A stretch of DNA of 64,000 nucleotides from Luteococcus sp038433155 (lineage in GTDB: Bacteria > Actinomycetota > Actinomycetes > Propionibacteriales > Propionibacteriaceae): positions 62,001-126,000 of the forward strand of contig NZ_JBCDMW010000019.1 in NCBI RefSeq assembly GCF_038433155.1, given 5' to 3'. The position numbers and the translations under genes were made by a program. Under the pieces are notes generated by a model, which did no database searches, was not told where the DNA came from, and worked only from the letters and a program-made list of their open reading frames with translations. This document shows, one piece after another, positions 1-13,700 of the stretch. Position 1 is the stretch's first letter, and the number at the start of each line of letters is the position of its first letter.

Positions 1-3000
1 GTGTAGCTGCCCGTGCAGGTCATGGTCTGCTGCGGCGCCAGGGTGGAACCCAGGGCCGGGGTGCAGGTCAGCGGCCCGTCCAGCGGCAGGGAGTCGGCCA
101 CCTGGACGTTGGTATAGGACACATTGCCGGTGTTCTTCGCGGTGATGGTGAAGGGCACCTTCTCCCCCGCCTGGCGGATCAGCGTCGTGGTGGTGGTCTT
201 GGCCACCTGCAGGCCGGGCCGGTTCTCGGTGATGACCGTGGTGCTGGCCTGGTTCGAGGTGATCGCGGCACCCGTCGGGGTGGTGGCGGTGGCCTGGGCA
301 TTGTTGATGATGCTGCCCTTGTCCATGTCGGCCTGGGTGGTGGTGTAGCCGGCCTGGCAGGTGATGCCCTCGCCCGGCGCCAGATCGGCCGGGAGGGTGG
401 CCACGGACCCGTCGGCCCGGGTGCAGTTCAGCGCACCCAGGTTCGGCAGCTGGTCGGTGATGGTGGCGCCCTTGGCGGTGACATTGCCGTCATTGCGCAG
501 GCTCAGGGTGTAGACCACCGGCTCGCCGGCGGCGGAGACTGTGGTGTGGTCGGCGGTCTTGGCCAGGGTCAGCTTGGGAGCGGCCGCCGCGGTCACGGTG
601 GCCGGGGCGTTCAGCTCCCGGTAGTCGTAGGCGTCGGCGGTGGCCTCGTAGCCGTCCAGCAGCGCGGTGTTCTGGATGCTGCCTCGGTCCAGGTCGGCCT
701 GGGTCACGGTGTAGCTGGCGGTACAGGTGAAGGTCTGCCCGGGCCGCAAGTAACTGGCGGACTCGAAGTCACAGTTCAGCGCCGAGAGGCCGGGCAGGCT
801 GTCGTCGGTGATGTCTGCGCCGTAGAGGGTCTTGGTGCCGGTGTTCTTGCCCACCATGGTGTAGGTGACCTGCTGGCCCACCTGGGTGACCGTGGTGACC
901 GACGGGGTCTTGGTGAAGCCCAGCGTCAGGGTGCCCTGCTCGGTGGGGATCTGCGCCACCTCGGAGGTGGCCTCGACCGGGTTGCCGTTCGGGTCGGTAC
1001 CGCTGACGGCGGCACGGTTTTCCAGCACGCCGAAGTCGATGGCGTCCTGGTCGGTGATCCGAACGGCCTTGCAGGTCATCGTCTGCTGCGGCGCGAGGCT
1101 GGACCCCTGGGCGGGCAGGCAACTCAACGTCGCCCCTGGGTAGAGGAAGTCGTCCTCGGTCACCGTGACATCGGTGATGGTGGTGGTACCGGTGTTGGTG
1201 ACCACGATCTTGAACTCGCCGGGGTCGCCCAGCTTCAGCGGCCCGGGGCTGACGGCGGTCTTGGTGATGGCCAGAGCATGGGTCTGGGTCACCGGCACCT
1301 CGTCGGAATCCTTGCCGGGGGTCACCGGGTCTCCGCCCAGGGTGTCGACGCCGGTGACGGTGGCGGTGTTGAGGATCCGACCCCCGTCGATGTCGGCCTG
1401 GGTGGCGGTGTACTTGCCGGTGCAGGTGGTGCTGGCCCCCACCGTCAGGCGGGTTGCCTGGCAGGTGATCGGGCTGGCGCCCAGCAGCGGGTCAGCGACG
1501 GCGATCTGGTCCACCGCCACATTGCCGGTGTTGGTGACAGTGAAGGTGTAGGTCACCGGGTCCCCGGCCTTGGTCACGGAGGCCACGTCATGGGTCTTGT
1601 CCAGACCCAGCGACGGCTTGTGCACCGGGATCACGGTGGCGGTGCTCTGGGAGGTCACCGGCCCGCCCTTGGGGCCGGGGCTCGTGCCGGTGGCCGTGGC
1701 CGTGTTGAGGATGGTGTCCTGGTTCATCTCTGGCTCGGTCACCTGGCGGCTGGCGGTGCAGTGCATCTCGCCGGCCGGGGCCAGGCTGCCGCCCAGCGGC
1801 AGGTCGCAGTCGAAGGGTGACAGCCCGGGCAGCGGATCGGTGAGCTGGATGTTGTTCAGGCTGGTGGTGCCGGTGTTGGTGATGGTGAAGGTGTAGGAGA
1901 CGGTGTCGCCGGCGGCCGCGACGCGGGTCGGGGTGGCGCTCTTGACGAGCTTGATCCCGGCGCCCTGAATGGCCTCGACGACCACCTCATTCGACGGCTC
2001 GGCGGGCAGGGCTCCGCTGGGGCCGGCGGCGTTGACGACGGCGGTGTTGACCACGCTGCCGGCGTCGATGTCGGCCTGGGTGGTGGTGTGGGTGGCGGTG
2101 CAGATCTTCTGACCGCCGGGCTCGACACCCGCGGTGCTGGAGCCGGCGACCTCGGCGCCCTTCGCGTCCAGCACGGTGCAGTTGTAGCTGCCGGCGTCCA
2201 CCTTCGGGTCGTCGATCACGACATTGTTCAGCGTGACATTGCCGGTGTTCTTCATGGTCAGCGTGTAGGTGATCACGTCGCCCACGGCATTCACGGTGGT
2301 CCGGTCGGCGCTCTTGGCCAGGGTCATGCCCGGCGTCTGCGTGGCGGTCACCACCGCGTCGTCGGAGTCGTTGACGGAGATCCCACCGTCGGCGTCGACC
2401 GCGGTGACGGTGGCGACGTTGGTGATCTTGCCCAAGTCCACACCGGTCTGCAGGGCGGTACGGGTGGCGGTGCAGGTGATCTTCTCACCCACCTCCAGCT
2501 CGGCGGTGGGCAGGTCCCGGTCGCAGGTGAAGGTGCCCATTCGCGGCAGCGGGTCGGTCAGGGTGATGCCCTTCAGCATCACATTGCCGGTGTTGGTGAT
2601 CACGAAGGTGTAGGTGAACTCCTGGTCCGGCCCCGTGAAGGTCTCCGGGCTGACCGTCTTGTCGAGTGTGATGGCCGGTTCGTGCTTCACGGTCACCTGG
2701 GCGTCGGCGCTGCCGGTGGCCTGCTTGTTGTTCACGTCGTGTGCGGTCACGTCGACGTGGTTCGCGACGCCGATGGGCGGCGTGGCGGCCGCATTGGCCT
2801 GGTCGATGTCGTCCTGGGTGACCACATAGCTCGCCTGGCAGGTCAGTTCCTTGCCCGGGGCCAGGGTGTAGGGCGCGCTGGCGCCGGGGCAGGTGATGGC
2901 GGAGATTCCCTGCTTGGTGTCGGTCAGCACCACGTCGTACAGGGTGGCGTTACCGGTGTTGCGCACCACGAAGTCCCAGGTGATGGTCTGCCCGGCCGCG

Positions 3001-6000
3001 TTGACGGTGCTGGGCGTGCCGGTCTTGGTGACGGTGAGCGCCGGATCCAGCTGGGCGGTGGAGGTGGCTGGGTCCGAGGGGTCCTCGACGGTGGTGCCGT
3101 TGGGGTCCTTGCCGGAGGCGGTGGCCACATTGCTGATGCTGCCCGCATCCAGATCCGCCTGGGTGACGGTGTGCTTCACGGTGCAGTTCATCACTGCGCC
3201 CGACGCCAGGCTGGAGCCCAGCGCAGGATCACAGGTGGTGCCCTCGACGGGGATGGATTCGGCCAGCTGCACATTGCTGACGGTGGTGTTGCCGGTGTTG
3301 GTCACCCCGATGGTGTAGGTCAGCACGTCGCCGACGGCCGCATAGGTCTGCCGGTCCACGGTCTTGGTGGTGGTCAGCTGGCCGCGCTGCGTCGCGCGCA
3401 CGGTGGCCTGGGCGGTGACCGGCTTGTCCAACTCCGCCGCGGTGACCGAGGCGGTATTGGTCACCTGGCCGGCGTCGAGGTCGGCCTGGGTGGCCAACCG
3501 GGTGGCGGTGCAGGTCTTGATCTCACCGGGCGTCAGCGAGATCGGGCCGGAACCGGGGCGGGTGGTGCCATCGGTCGCGGTGATGGTGCAGTGCAACGGC
3601 AGGCTGAGCCCGGGCAGCTTGTCCTCGATGAAGACCTGGCTGAGGGTGGTGTTGCCGGTGTTGGTGGCAACCATGGTGTAGGTCACCTGCTGGCCCACCG
3701 CATCGACGGTGGTCGGGTCGGCCGCCTTGGCCAGGGTGATGGCCGGGTTCTTGACGGCGGTGGCCTCGGTTCGGCCCTGGGCCTTCACCGGGGTCCCCGC
3801 TGTGTCGGTGGCGGTGGCGGTGGCGGTGTTGGGCACTCGGCCGTCGTCGATGTCGTTCTGGACGACGGTATAGGTGCCGTGACAGGTGGCAACCCCCTTG
3901 GGGGCCAGCTCATAGACGTCGCAGGTGATGTCCTTCAGCAGCGGGTCGGTCAGCTGTCCCGCGATCACCTTGACATTGCCGGTATTGGTGACGGTGATGG
4001 TGTAGTTCAGGGTGTCGCCGGCCTTGGAGTAGGTGGCGTCATTGGTGGCCGGGTTCACCACGGTCTTGTTGACCTCAATCTGCGGGGCCAGGTTGAGCTG
4101 CACGCTGGTGCTGTCGGTGTCGGTGACCGGCGTGCCGGCCACGTCGTTGGCCGTCACGGTCGCGGTGTTCTCCAACCCCTTGCCGTCGGCTGGGCGGGCG
4201 CCGTCGATGTCGGCCTGGGTGAGGGTGTAGCTGGCGGTGCACTGCGTGGTGGCACCGGCGGCCAGCGTGGTCTGCGGGCAGGTCACCGGCAGGGCAGCAC
4301 CGCCGCCCAGGTTGGTGAACTGGTCGGTGATCGCGGGGCCCTGGAGAGCGACATTGCCGGTGTTGGTGACGTCGAAGGTGTAGTTGATCACCGTGCCGGC
4401 CGTGTCGGCCGACTTCGGGTTGGCATTCTTCACGAGGTTGATGGCCGGGGCGAGCTTGGCCGTGGAGACGGCCTCATTGCTCGGCTGGCTCAGCTCACCC
4501 TTGCTGGTGGTGCCGGTGGCGGTGGCCACGTTGGTGATCTTCTGGGCGTCCAGATCCGCCTGGCTGACCGTCTTGCTGATGGTGCAGCTCATGCTCTGGC
4601 CGCTGGCCAGGGTCGAGCCGATCGCGGGCGAGCAGTTCAGCGCACCCATCCCTTCGGTGAGGGATTCGGCCAGCTGCACATTGGCCACGCTCAGGTTGCC
4701 GGTGTTCTTGACCGTGATGGAGTAGTTCAGCGCCTGGCCGACAGTGGCGTACTCGGCCTGGTCGACGGTCTTGGTGACCTCCAGCGCGGCCGTCTGGGTG
4801 GCAGTGACCGTAACCGTGTCGGTGCCTGACGGGCCGGGCTTGCCGTCGGCCGTCACCGTGTTCACCGTGGCGGTGTTGTTGATGGTGCCGGCGTCCAGGT
4901 CGGCTTGGGTGACTACCAGCTGCGCGGTGCAGACGCGGGACTCCCCCGGTGCGACATTGCTGGCGGGCGGGCAGCTGACCGCGGTCAGCCGGCTGTTGCC
5001 GGCGGCGTCGCTCAGGCCGTCGGTCAGCTTCCAGCCATAGAGGGTGACATTGCCGGTATTGGTCCCGGTGAAGGTGTAGGTGACCACCTCGCCGACCGTG
5101 GTGATCTCGGTCTTGTCGGCCGCCTTGTCGAAGGTGATCGCCGGCTTGGCCGTGGCGGTCACCGTGGCGGTGGCCTGCGCCATGGCCTGCTCGCCGTCCA
5201 GGTCCTGCCCGGTGATCACGGCGCGGTTGGTGATCTGGCCGCCGTCCAGCTGGCCCTGGCTCACGGTCAGGGTGGCGGTACAGGTCATCTCCTCATTGGG
5301 CTGCAGCACGGTCTTCGGGCAGCTGGGCGTGCTCAGGCCGGGCATGGCGTCGGTCAGCGCCAGGCTGTTCAACGCCACGTTGCCGGTGTTGGTCACCTGG
5401 AAGGTGTAGTCCACCAGGTCACCCGCGGTGTCCACGGCACCGTCGCGCACCGTGGCGGTCTTGGTCAGGGTCATCGACGGGGCGTGGTTGGCCAGCACCT
5501 GGGCGGAGGCCTCGGAGCTGAGGTTCTTGGTGACGCCGCCGTTGACGGTGGCGCCGGTGGCGCTGGCGGTATTGGGGAAGCCCTTGTTGTCGATGTCCGT
5601 CTGGGTGGCCGTGTAGCTGGCCGTGCAGGTCAACTGGCTGGGCCGGGTGGCATCCGGGGAACCGGCCAAGGTGGTGGCCGGGCAGCTGATGGTGCCGCCG
5701 GAGTTGGTGATCAGCGGGTCGCTCACCGTCAGGCCGTTGATCTGGCCGGTGCCCAGGTTGGTGACGATGAAGCTGTAGGTGACCACGTCACCAGCCTTGC
5801 TCACCGTGCGCGGGTCGGCGATCTTCTCCAGCATCATGCCGTCCTGGCCGAAGTAGACGACGGTCAGCACTGCCGCGGCGCTGGCGTCGTGAGTGACGCC
5901 CTGGTTGTCGGTGCCGTGCCCGACGGCCTCATTGGTGATGGACCCGGCGTCGATGTCGGCCTGGGTGACGGTGTAGGCACCGGAACAGGTCATGGTCTGC

Positions 6001-9000
6001 TTCGGCTGCAGGGTGGAGCCCATCGCCGGCGAGCACTGGAAGCTCGCGGCGGCCAGCTTCTTGTCGCTGATGGCGACATTGTTCAGCTCCACATTGCCGG
6101 AGTTGGTGGCCTGGATGGTGTAGTTGATCACCTGGCCGACGCGGGAGTAGCGCTGCGCATCGGCGGTCTTGACCATGTCGAAGTCGGGCTTGGGGTGCAG
6201 GTAGACCGTGGTCGGGCCGGCGGGCTGGTCGGCGGCCGGGCTGGAGTTCAGCGTGGGCAGCTTCGTGCCATCGGGGGTGATGGCGTTCACATAGGCCTGG
6301 TTGGGCCAGTCGATGCCGGACGTGGCGTCATTCGGGTCCGGCACCTCGAAGTCCTGCTGGGTGAAGGTCTTGGCGCCGTGGCAGACCTTCTGTTGGCCGG
6401 GAAGCAGGTCGATCGCGCCGGGGGCATCGGTGGCGCGGCTGCCGTCGGCATTGAGCACGTAGCAGTCGAAGAGCATGTTGGTGGACGGGTTGGCCACCTT
6501 CGGATCGGACATGAAGACGTTCTTCAAGGTGACGTTGCCGGTGTTGGTGACCACCAGGGTGTAGGTCACCGTGTCACCAATGATGTTGACCTGGTCATGG
6601 TCGGCGGTCTTGACAAAGGTCCAGGACGGCTTCGGGTCGGTGGTCACGGTGGCCTGCCCCTGCGCGGGCGGCACCGTGGCGCCGCTGGCGGTGGTGCCGG
6701 TTGCGGTGGCGACGTTGGTGAAGCTGGGCTGGTCAATCTGGGCCTGCGTCACATTCCAACTGTGGGTGCAGGTGGTGGACGCCCCCGGCGCCAGGGACGT
6801 GACCGAGCAGTCAACCTCGGTGGGCGTGAACATCGGGTCGTTGACCACCAGGTCATTGATGGTCACATTGCCGGTATTGGTCACCAGGAAGGTGTAGGTC
6901 ACCGGGTCACCAGCCTTGGCCACCTGGGTGGGCGAGGCGGTCTTGGCCAGGGTCAGGGTGGGGGTCTGGTTCGTGCGCAGCACCGCCGTTGCGGTGTTGG
7001 TGACCGCCGTTCCGGCCGGGTCGGTGCCGGTCACCGAGGCGGTATTGGTCACCTGACCGGAGTTGATCTGGTCCTGGGTGAGGGTCATGGTGGCCGTGCA
7101 CGTGGTGTCCTTGCCCGGAGCCAGGGTGGTCACGGGGCAAGTCACCGCGGACAGGCCGGCCAGCGGGTCGGTGACGGTGATGTTGTCAAGCGTCACATTG
7201 CCGGTATTGGTCACCACCAGGTTGAAGGTGGCCACGTCGCCGGCCTTCGCGACGGGGTTCGGCGTGGCCGACTTCGCCAGCGCGATGGCCGGCTTCAGCT
7301 GGGCGTCCACGGTCCTGGTGTCGGTGGCGCTGAGCGGCTTGCCCGCGCCGGTGGCGGTGCCGGTGGCCACGTTGACGATCTTCTGCGCATCCAGATCCGC
7401 CTGGGTGGCGGCGTAGGTGCCAGTACAGGTCATCGACGTCCGGGGCTGCAGGGTGGAGCCCAGGCCGGGGGTGCAGGACAGGTTGGCCGTCGGGATCTTC
7501 GGGTCATTGATCTGGGCATTGGTGAGCTCCACATTGCCCGTATTGGTGAGCACGAAGGTGTAGCCGATCTGCTGGCCCACGCGGGAGACCGTCGGCGAAT
7601 CAGACGTCTTCCGGAAGGTCATGGCGGGCTGGGCGTTCGCCGTCACGACGGCACTGTCCGTCAGCTCGGGCATCGCGCTGCCGTCCGGTGCCTTGCCGTT
7701 GACCTGGGCGACGTTGGTGATGGACCCGGCATTCAGGTCCGCCTGGGTGACGGCGACGGTGGCCAGGCACTCCTTGTACTCCCCCGGTGCCAGCGCGACC
7801 GCGCCGGACCCGGGGCGCAGCAGCGTTCCCGAACTGTTGTAGATGTTGCAATTGAGCGCGCCCACCCGGTTGCGGAGCTCCGCATCGGTGATCAGCACGC
7901 CGCCGACGGTGACATTGCCGGTGTTGGTGACCCGCAGGGTGTAGGTGACCTCGTCGCCCACCTGGCTGTAGGTCAGCGGGCTGGCGGTCTTGCTGAAGGT
8001 CCCGGTGGCCGTCTGGCTGGCGGGCACGGTCACCGTGGCGGTGGCCGGCGGGACGGTGGCCTTGCTCTCGGTGGTGCCGGTGGCGGTGGCGCTGTTGGTG
8101 ACCCCGCCATTGTCCAGGTCGGCCTGGACGGTGGTGTAGTTCGCGGTGCAGTTGGTGCTCGCACCGGGCGCCAGGGTGGTCACGGGGCAGCTGGGCGCGG
8201 AGATCCCGCGGAGCGCGTCGGTGACGGTCAGGTCATTGATGGTGACATTGCCGGTGTTGGTGACCCGGAAGGTGTAGGTGATCGGCTGGCCCACGGCGTC
8301 GATGCCGGTACGGCTGGCGGTCTTCACCATGGCCAGCTTCGGGGCCTGGGTGACGGTCACGGTGGCATTGGCGGAGCCGCTGACCTGCTTGCCCGTCGGG
8401 TCGACGCCGCTGGCGGTGGCCAGGTTCGGGATGCTCCCGCGGTTCACGTCCGCCTGCGTGGCGGTGTAGCTGGCGGTACAGGTGGTCTTGGCATTGGGGG
8501 CCAGGGTGGTGGCGTCGCAGGTGATGGCGCTCATCCCCGGCAGGTCCGTGTCAGCGACGCTGACCTGCTTGAGGGTGGAGTTGCCGGTATTGGTGGCGAC
8601 GAAGGTGTAGGTGATCTTGTCTCCGGCGGCGGCGATGCTGGCCGGGTTGGGGGTCTTGCTCAGGGTGAGCTTGGAGTCCAGCGCCCCGGTGATGGTGACC
8701 GCGCCGGTGCGGGTGATGGTGCTGCCATCGGGGGCCTGACCGGTGAGCGTCGCCGTGTTGACGATCTTGCCCGCGTCCAGGTCTGCCTGGGTGGTGACGT
8801 AGGTCGCCGAACAGCTCATGGTGCCCCGGGGCGCCAGGGTGGAGCCCAGCGCCGGGGAACAGGTCAGGGCGGTCAGACCGGGCAGCGGATCCTTGATCTG
8901 CACATTGGTGATGTCCACATTGCCGCTGTTCGCTGCGGAGAAGGTGTAGGTGATGGTGCGTCCGGTGGCCGAGTATGTGGTCTGGTTGGCCGTCTTGGCA

Positions 9001-12000
9001 AAGCCCAGGTCGGGCCGCTGCTCGGTCGCGATCACCAGGGAGTCGGTGGCCGTGACGTCATCGGCGGCATTGGTGGTGCTGCCGCCGGGCTTCTCCGACG
9101 TGACCGTGGCGTTGTTGGTGATGCTGCCGGCATTCATGTCCGCCTGGGTGGCCGAATAGGTCGCGGTGCAGGTGACGCTGGCCCCGACAGCCAGGCTGTT
9201 GACACCATTGCAGTTGATGTTGCTCAGCCCCTGGTGCGGGTCGGTGACCTTCAGCGAGCCGAGGTTCACATTGCCGGTGTTGGTCACCAGATAGGAGTAC
9301 TGGATCCCCTGACCGACGGCGGTGGCCAGCGTGGTGGTGGAGGTCTTGTCCAATGTGATGGCCGGCAGCTGGGTGGCAGTGACCGTGGCCTTCGCGGTGG
9401 CCGGCGTGATCGCGGACCCGTTGGGTGCCGCGCCGGTGACCGTCGCGGTGTTGATCGCCTGTCCGGCATTCAGGTCGGACTGGGTGGTGGCCCGGGTGGC
9501 GGTGCAGGTCATGGTTGCCTTGGGCGCCAGGGTACTGCCCTGGGCCGGGGTGCAGTTGACCTGGGCGGCAGCAATCAGGTTGTCGGCGACGCGGACATTG
9601 GTGGCATCCACATTGCCGGAGTTGGTGACCACGATGGTGAAGTTCACCTGGTCACCGACGGCCTTCACCGTGGTGGGATTGGCGGTCTTGGTGATCCCCA
9701 GGCCGGGGGTCTGGTTGAGGGTCACGGTGGCCGTGGAGGCATTGGAGGTGACCGCAGCACCCTTGGGATCCTTGGCGGTGGCGGTCGCGGTGTTGTCGAT
9801 CGTGCCGGAGGCCAGGTTCAGGTCGGCCTGGGTGGTGGCCCGGGTGGCGGTGCAGGTGGTGCTCGCCTTTGGCGCCAGGGTGGTCACCGGGCAGTTGATG
9901 GCGGACAGCCCGGCCAGACCGTCGGTGATGGCCAGCGAGTTGGCGGTGACATTGCCCGTGTTGGTGACCTGGAAGGAGTAGGTGACCACCTGGCCGACGG
10001 TGCCGACGCGGGTGGGTGCGGCGCTCTTGGTCAGGGTGAGGGCCGGGGCGCTGGTGACGGTCACCACGGCCGGGGCGGTCCTGGTCAGCGTCGCGTTGGT
10101 GGGGGTGACCGCGGTGCCGGTGGCGGTGTTCAGGATGGAGCCGGCGTCCACGTCGGCCTGGGTGCTGGTGTAGCTGCCGGTGCACGTCATCGTGGCACCG
10201 GGGGCAAGCTTGGATCCCAGGGCGGGAGTGCAGTTGGTGAAGGAGCCGAGCTTCGGGTCACTGATCTGGGCATTGCTCAGGGTCACCGTGCCCGAGTTGG
10301 TCAACACGATGCTGTACCCGATGGCGGTACCGGCGCCGGTGATGGTGGCCGGGTTGGGCGTCTTGGTCAGGGTGAAGGCCGGCCTCTGGGTGGCGGTGGC
10401 GGTGAAGTTGTCGCTCCCGGTGTAGCTGGTGCCATTGGCGGTACCGGTGGCGGTGGCGGTGTTGACCAGCTTGCCGGCGTCCAGATCGGCCTGGCTGATG
10501 GTCCGGGTGGCCTTGCAGGTGATCACACCGCCCGGCTGCAGGGTGGCCGGGATGGTGGGCGTGCAGCTGAGGCGGGCGGCGGAGAACATCGAGTCGGTGA
10601 CGTTGACCTGGGTCATGGTCACGTTGCCGGAGTTGGTGGCCGTGATGGTGTAGTCGATGGTGCCGTTCACCGCGTCGTAGGTGGCGGTGGAACCGGTCTT
10701 GTTGACCGTCAGCGACGGGTTCTGAAGCGTAGTGACCACCTCGGAGGCGGCCCTGCTGAGGTCGGCGCCGGTGGGCGGGGTGAGGGTCGCCGTCGCGGTG
10801 TTGTTGATGGTGCCGGCGTTGATGTCGGTCTGGGTGGCCGGGTAGCTGCCGGTGCAGGTGGTGCTGCTGCCCGGTGCCAGCGTGCCGCCGAGGGCGGTGG
10901 GCGTGCAGGTGACGGTCCCCAGCATCGGGTCAGCCAGCCGCAGGTTGGTGAGCACCACATTGCCGTTGTTGTTCACCACGATGCTGTAGCTGATCCGGTC
11001 CCCAGCCTTGATGACCTGCTTGGGAGTGGCGGTCTTGGTGATGCTGAAGGCAGGGTTCTGGGTGGCGGTCACCTTGGCCGTCGAATTGTCCGTGACTGCG
11101 GCCCCGGCCGGAGTGGTGCCGGTGGCGGTGGCGGTGTTGTTCACCACCCCCGCATTCAGGTCGGCCTGGGTGGTGGCGCGGGTGGCCGTGCAGGTGGTGG
11201 TGGCACCGGGGGCCAGCGACCCGCCCAGCGCAGTGGGCGCGCAGGTGACCGCGGAAAGACCGGCCAGCTTGTCGCTCAGCGCCAGTCTGTTGAGGGTGAC
11301 GTTGGCGGTGTTCTTCACCAGGAAGGTGTAGGTGACCTGCTGCCCGACGGTGTCCACGGTGCTGGGGTTGGCGGTCTTGGTGAGCTGGATGCCGCCGGTG
11401 GGGGCGGCGGTGACGGTGGCCGTTCCCGGGCCCGAGACATCGTTCCCGTGGGAGTCGGTGGCGGTCGCGGTGGCGGTGTTGACGATCCTGCCGGCATCGA
11501 CGTCGGCCTGGGTGGCGGTGTACGTGGCGGAACAGGTCATCTTGGCGCCGGGTACCAGGCTGCTGCCCGCAGCCGGGCTGCAGGCTCCCATCACGAGCCC
11601 GGGCAGCGGGTCGGTGACCCGGACATTGTTCAGGGTGCTGGCGCCGCTGTTGGTGGCGGTGAAGTTGTACGTGATCGACTGTCCGGCGGCGGTGATGCTC
11701 TGCCGGCTGGCCGTCTTCACCAGGTCAAGGCCCGAGGACGGCTTGGGCGTGACCACGAACTGGGCCGTTCCGGTGAGCGGTTCACCGCTGGGCGGATTGG
11801 CCTTGCTGGTGACGGTGTTCAGGATGGCGCCACCATCGAGGTCGGCCTGGTTGACGGTCAGGGTTCCCGTACAGGTCAACGTTTGACCGGGCTGCAGGAG
11901 CGCCGGAGAACTGGGGCTGCAGGCCTGGTTGGCCAGCCGAGTCATCGAATCGGTCATCTGCACGCCACTGAGCACCACGTTGCCGGTGTTGGTGGTGGTG

Positions 12001-13700
12001 ACGGTGTACTTCACGACCTCACCGACGGTCGAGAATTCGGTCTTGTCGGCCGTCTTGGTCACCGCCATGGTCCTGCGCTGGGTGGCGGTCACCGTGGCAC
12101 TGGCGGTGTCGTTCACCGTGGTACCGCTGGGTGCGGTGCCCTTGACGGTGGCGGTGTTCACCACGGTGCCAGCATTGAGATCGGCCTGGGTGGTGCTGCG
12201 GGTGGCGGTGCAGGTGAGGACCGCCTTTGGGGCCAGGGTAGTGGGGAGTGCCACCGGGCCGGCGGCATTGCGGCAGGTCAGGGCGGACAAGCCGGCCAAC
12301 GGGTCGCTGAGGGTCACCCCGCTCAGGCTGGCATTGCCGGTGTTGGTGGCGGTGAAGGTGTAGGTGACCTGCTGTCCGACCGTATCGACGGTGGGCCGAC
12401 TGGCGGTCTTGGTCAGCTGGATTGCGGGCTGGGCCACCGGGGTGAGGGTGACCGAGGCGGTGCCGGTGGTGGTGCTGTTGTCGGGCGCGGTACCGGTGGC
12501 GGTGGCGGTGTTCTTCAGGGTGCCAGCATCAACGTCGGCCTGGGTGACGGTGTAGGTCTCAGCGACGGTGCAGTTGGACACCTCGCCCGGCTGCAGGACG
12601 TCCGGGACGCAGGTGATGGCCCGGCCGGTGAGCAGCGGGTCGGCCACCACCACCTTGGTCAGCGGCAGCGAGCCGGTGTTGGCGACGGTGAAGGTGTAGG
12701 TCACAGTGTCGCCGGCGTCCAGCAGGCTGTTGCCGTTCACGTCGGTGGTGGTCGCCTTCTTCACCAGCTGGAGGGCCTTGTTGCCGACGTCCACCTGGGC
12801 GGTGTCGGTGACCTTGATGCCGGACGGCGGGGTGCCCGTCGCCGTGACGGTATTGGTCAGGGCGCTGGCGGCGGCCGCGGTGAAGGGGGTGACGGTGCAG
12901 GTGAGCGTCTTCGAAGCCCCGGGTGCCAGTGGGCCGACATTGGCCTGGTTGCAGCTGGGGAACTTCGGGTCATCCAACGCGACGGTGTTGAGGGTGGCGG
13001 TGCCGGTGTTCTTCACGACGAAGGTGAAGGTGGCCTGCTCGCCCACTGCGACGGTGGCCTTGTCCACCGTCTTGGTGACGTCAATCTCACTGACGTAGAC
13101 CGTTCCCTTCGCGGTGGCGGTCATCGGCACTGTGAGCTTGGCGTTCTCGGTGGCCTTGGCGGTACCGGTGGCGTTGATGGTGTTGGTGGTGGTGCCGGTC
13201 ACCGTCGCGCTGCACTCGTATTCGAGGGTCTGCCCCTTCTCCAGCAACGGCACGGTCTTGTTGCACGCCGGCGTCGACGGGTCGCTCAGGGTGATGTCGT
13301 AGATGTCCGCGCCACCGGTATTGGTTAGCTTGATCACCCAGGTGGCGTCGGTGCCCTTCTTCACGTCCGGGGTCTTGGGGGCCTTCGTCAGGGTCCAGTT
13401 GGCCACCTGGACCTGGGCCACGTCGGACTTGTCCAGCAAGACCGCACCATCCACGGTCTGCCCCTTGACACTGGCCGTGTTGGTGAAGGTGGACGAGGTG
13501 GCGGGGCCGTCACAGGTGTACTGAACGGAGGCACCCTCCGGGAGCTGGCCGTTCGTGTACCCGGCCGCGCTCAGGATGGTGGCCATCTGTGCCGTCGTCC
13601 GATTGCACCCCGGCGCCAAGGGATCCTCGACGCTGAGGTTCTTCAAGGGGGCCGAGCCAGAGTTGTAAACGGTCATGCGGAAGGAGGGCAGCGCGCCGGG
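1..13700 (-). repeat. About 40 tandem ~340-bp protein-coding repeats
   Basis: The complement of 'cattgccggtgtt', encoding NTGN, or a close variant recurs about every 330-375 bp. I counted 40 occurrences, near 121, 482, 836, 1186, 1521, 1867, 2240, 2581 and so on to 13661. The units are divergent in DNA sequence rather than identical copies, which points to old duplications kept in frame. The coding head at 13700-14900 lacks the repeat. Confidence 0.85.

Noticed and set aside
546..4829. Other long plus-strand frames in the first 5 kb
   Set aside because: They have the same antisense origin and low-complexity composition as the larger frame.
4905..13328. Plus-strand open frame of about 2,800 codons
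   Set aside because: It is antisense to the repeat-protein gene. Its translation is Gly/Val/Ala/Arg-rich low-complexity with no family motif, while the minus frame gives a signal peptide and regular repeats. The absence of stops follows from high GC and repetition.
1..13700. CRISPR-like or non-coding repeat array
   Set aside because: The unit is about 340 bp, divergent, and encodes protein repeats in one frame; there are no short identical repeats with unique spacers.
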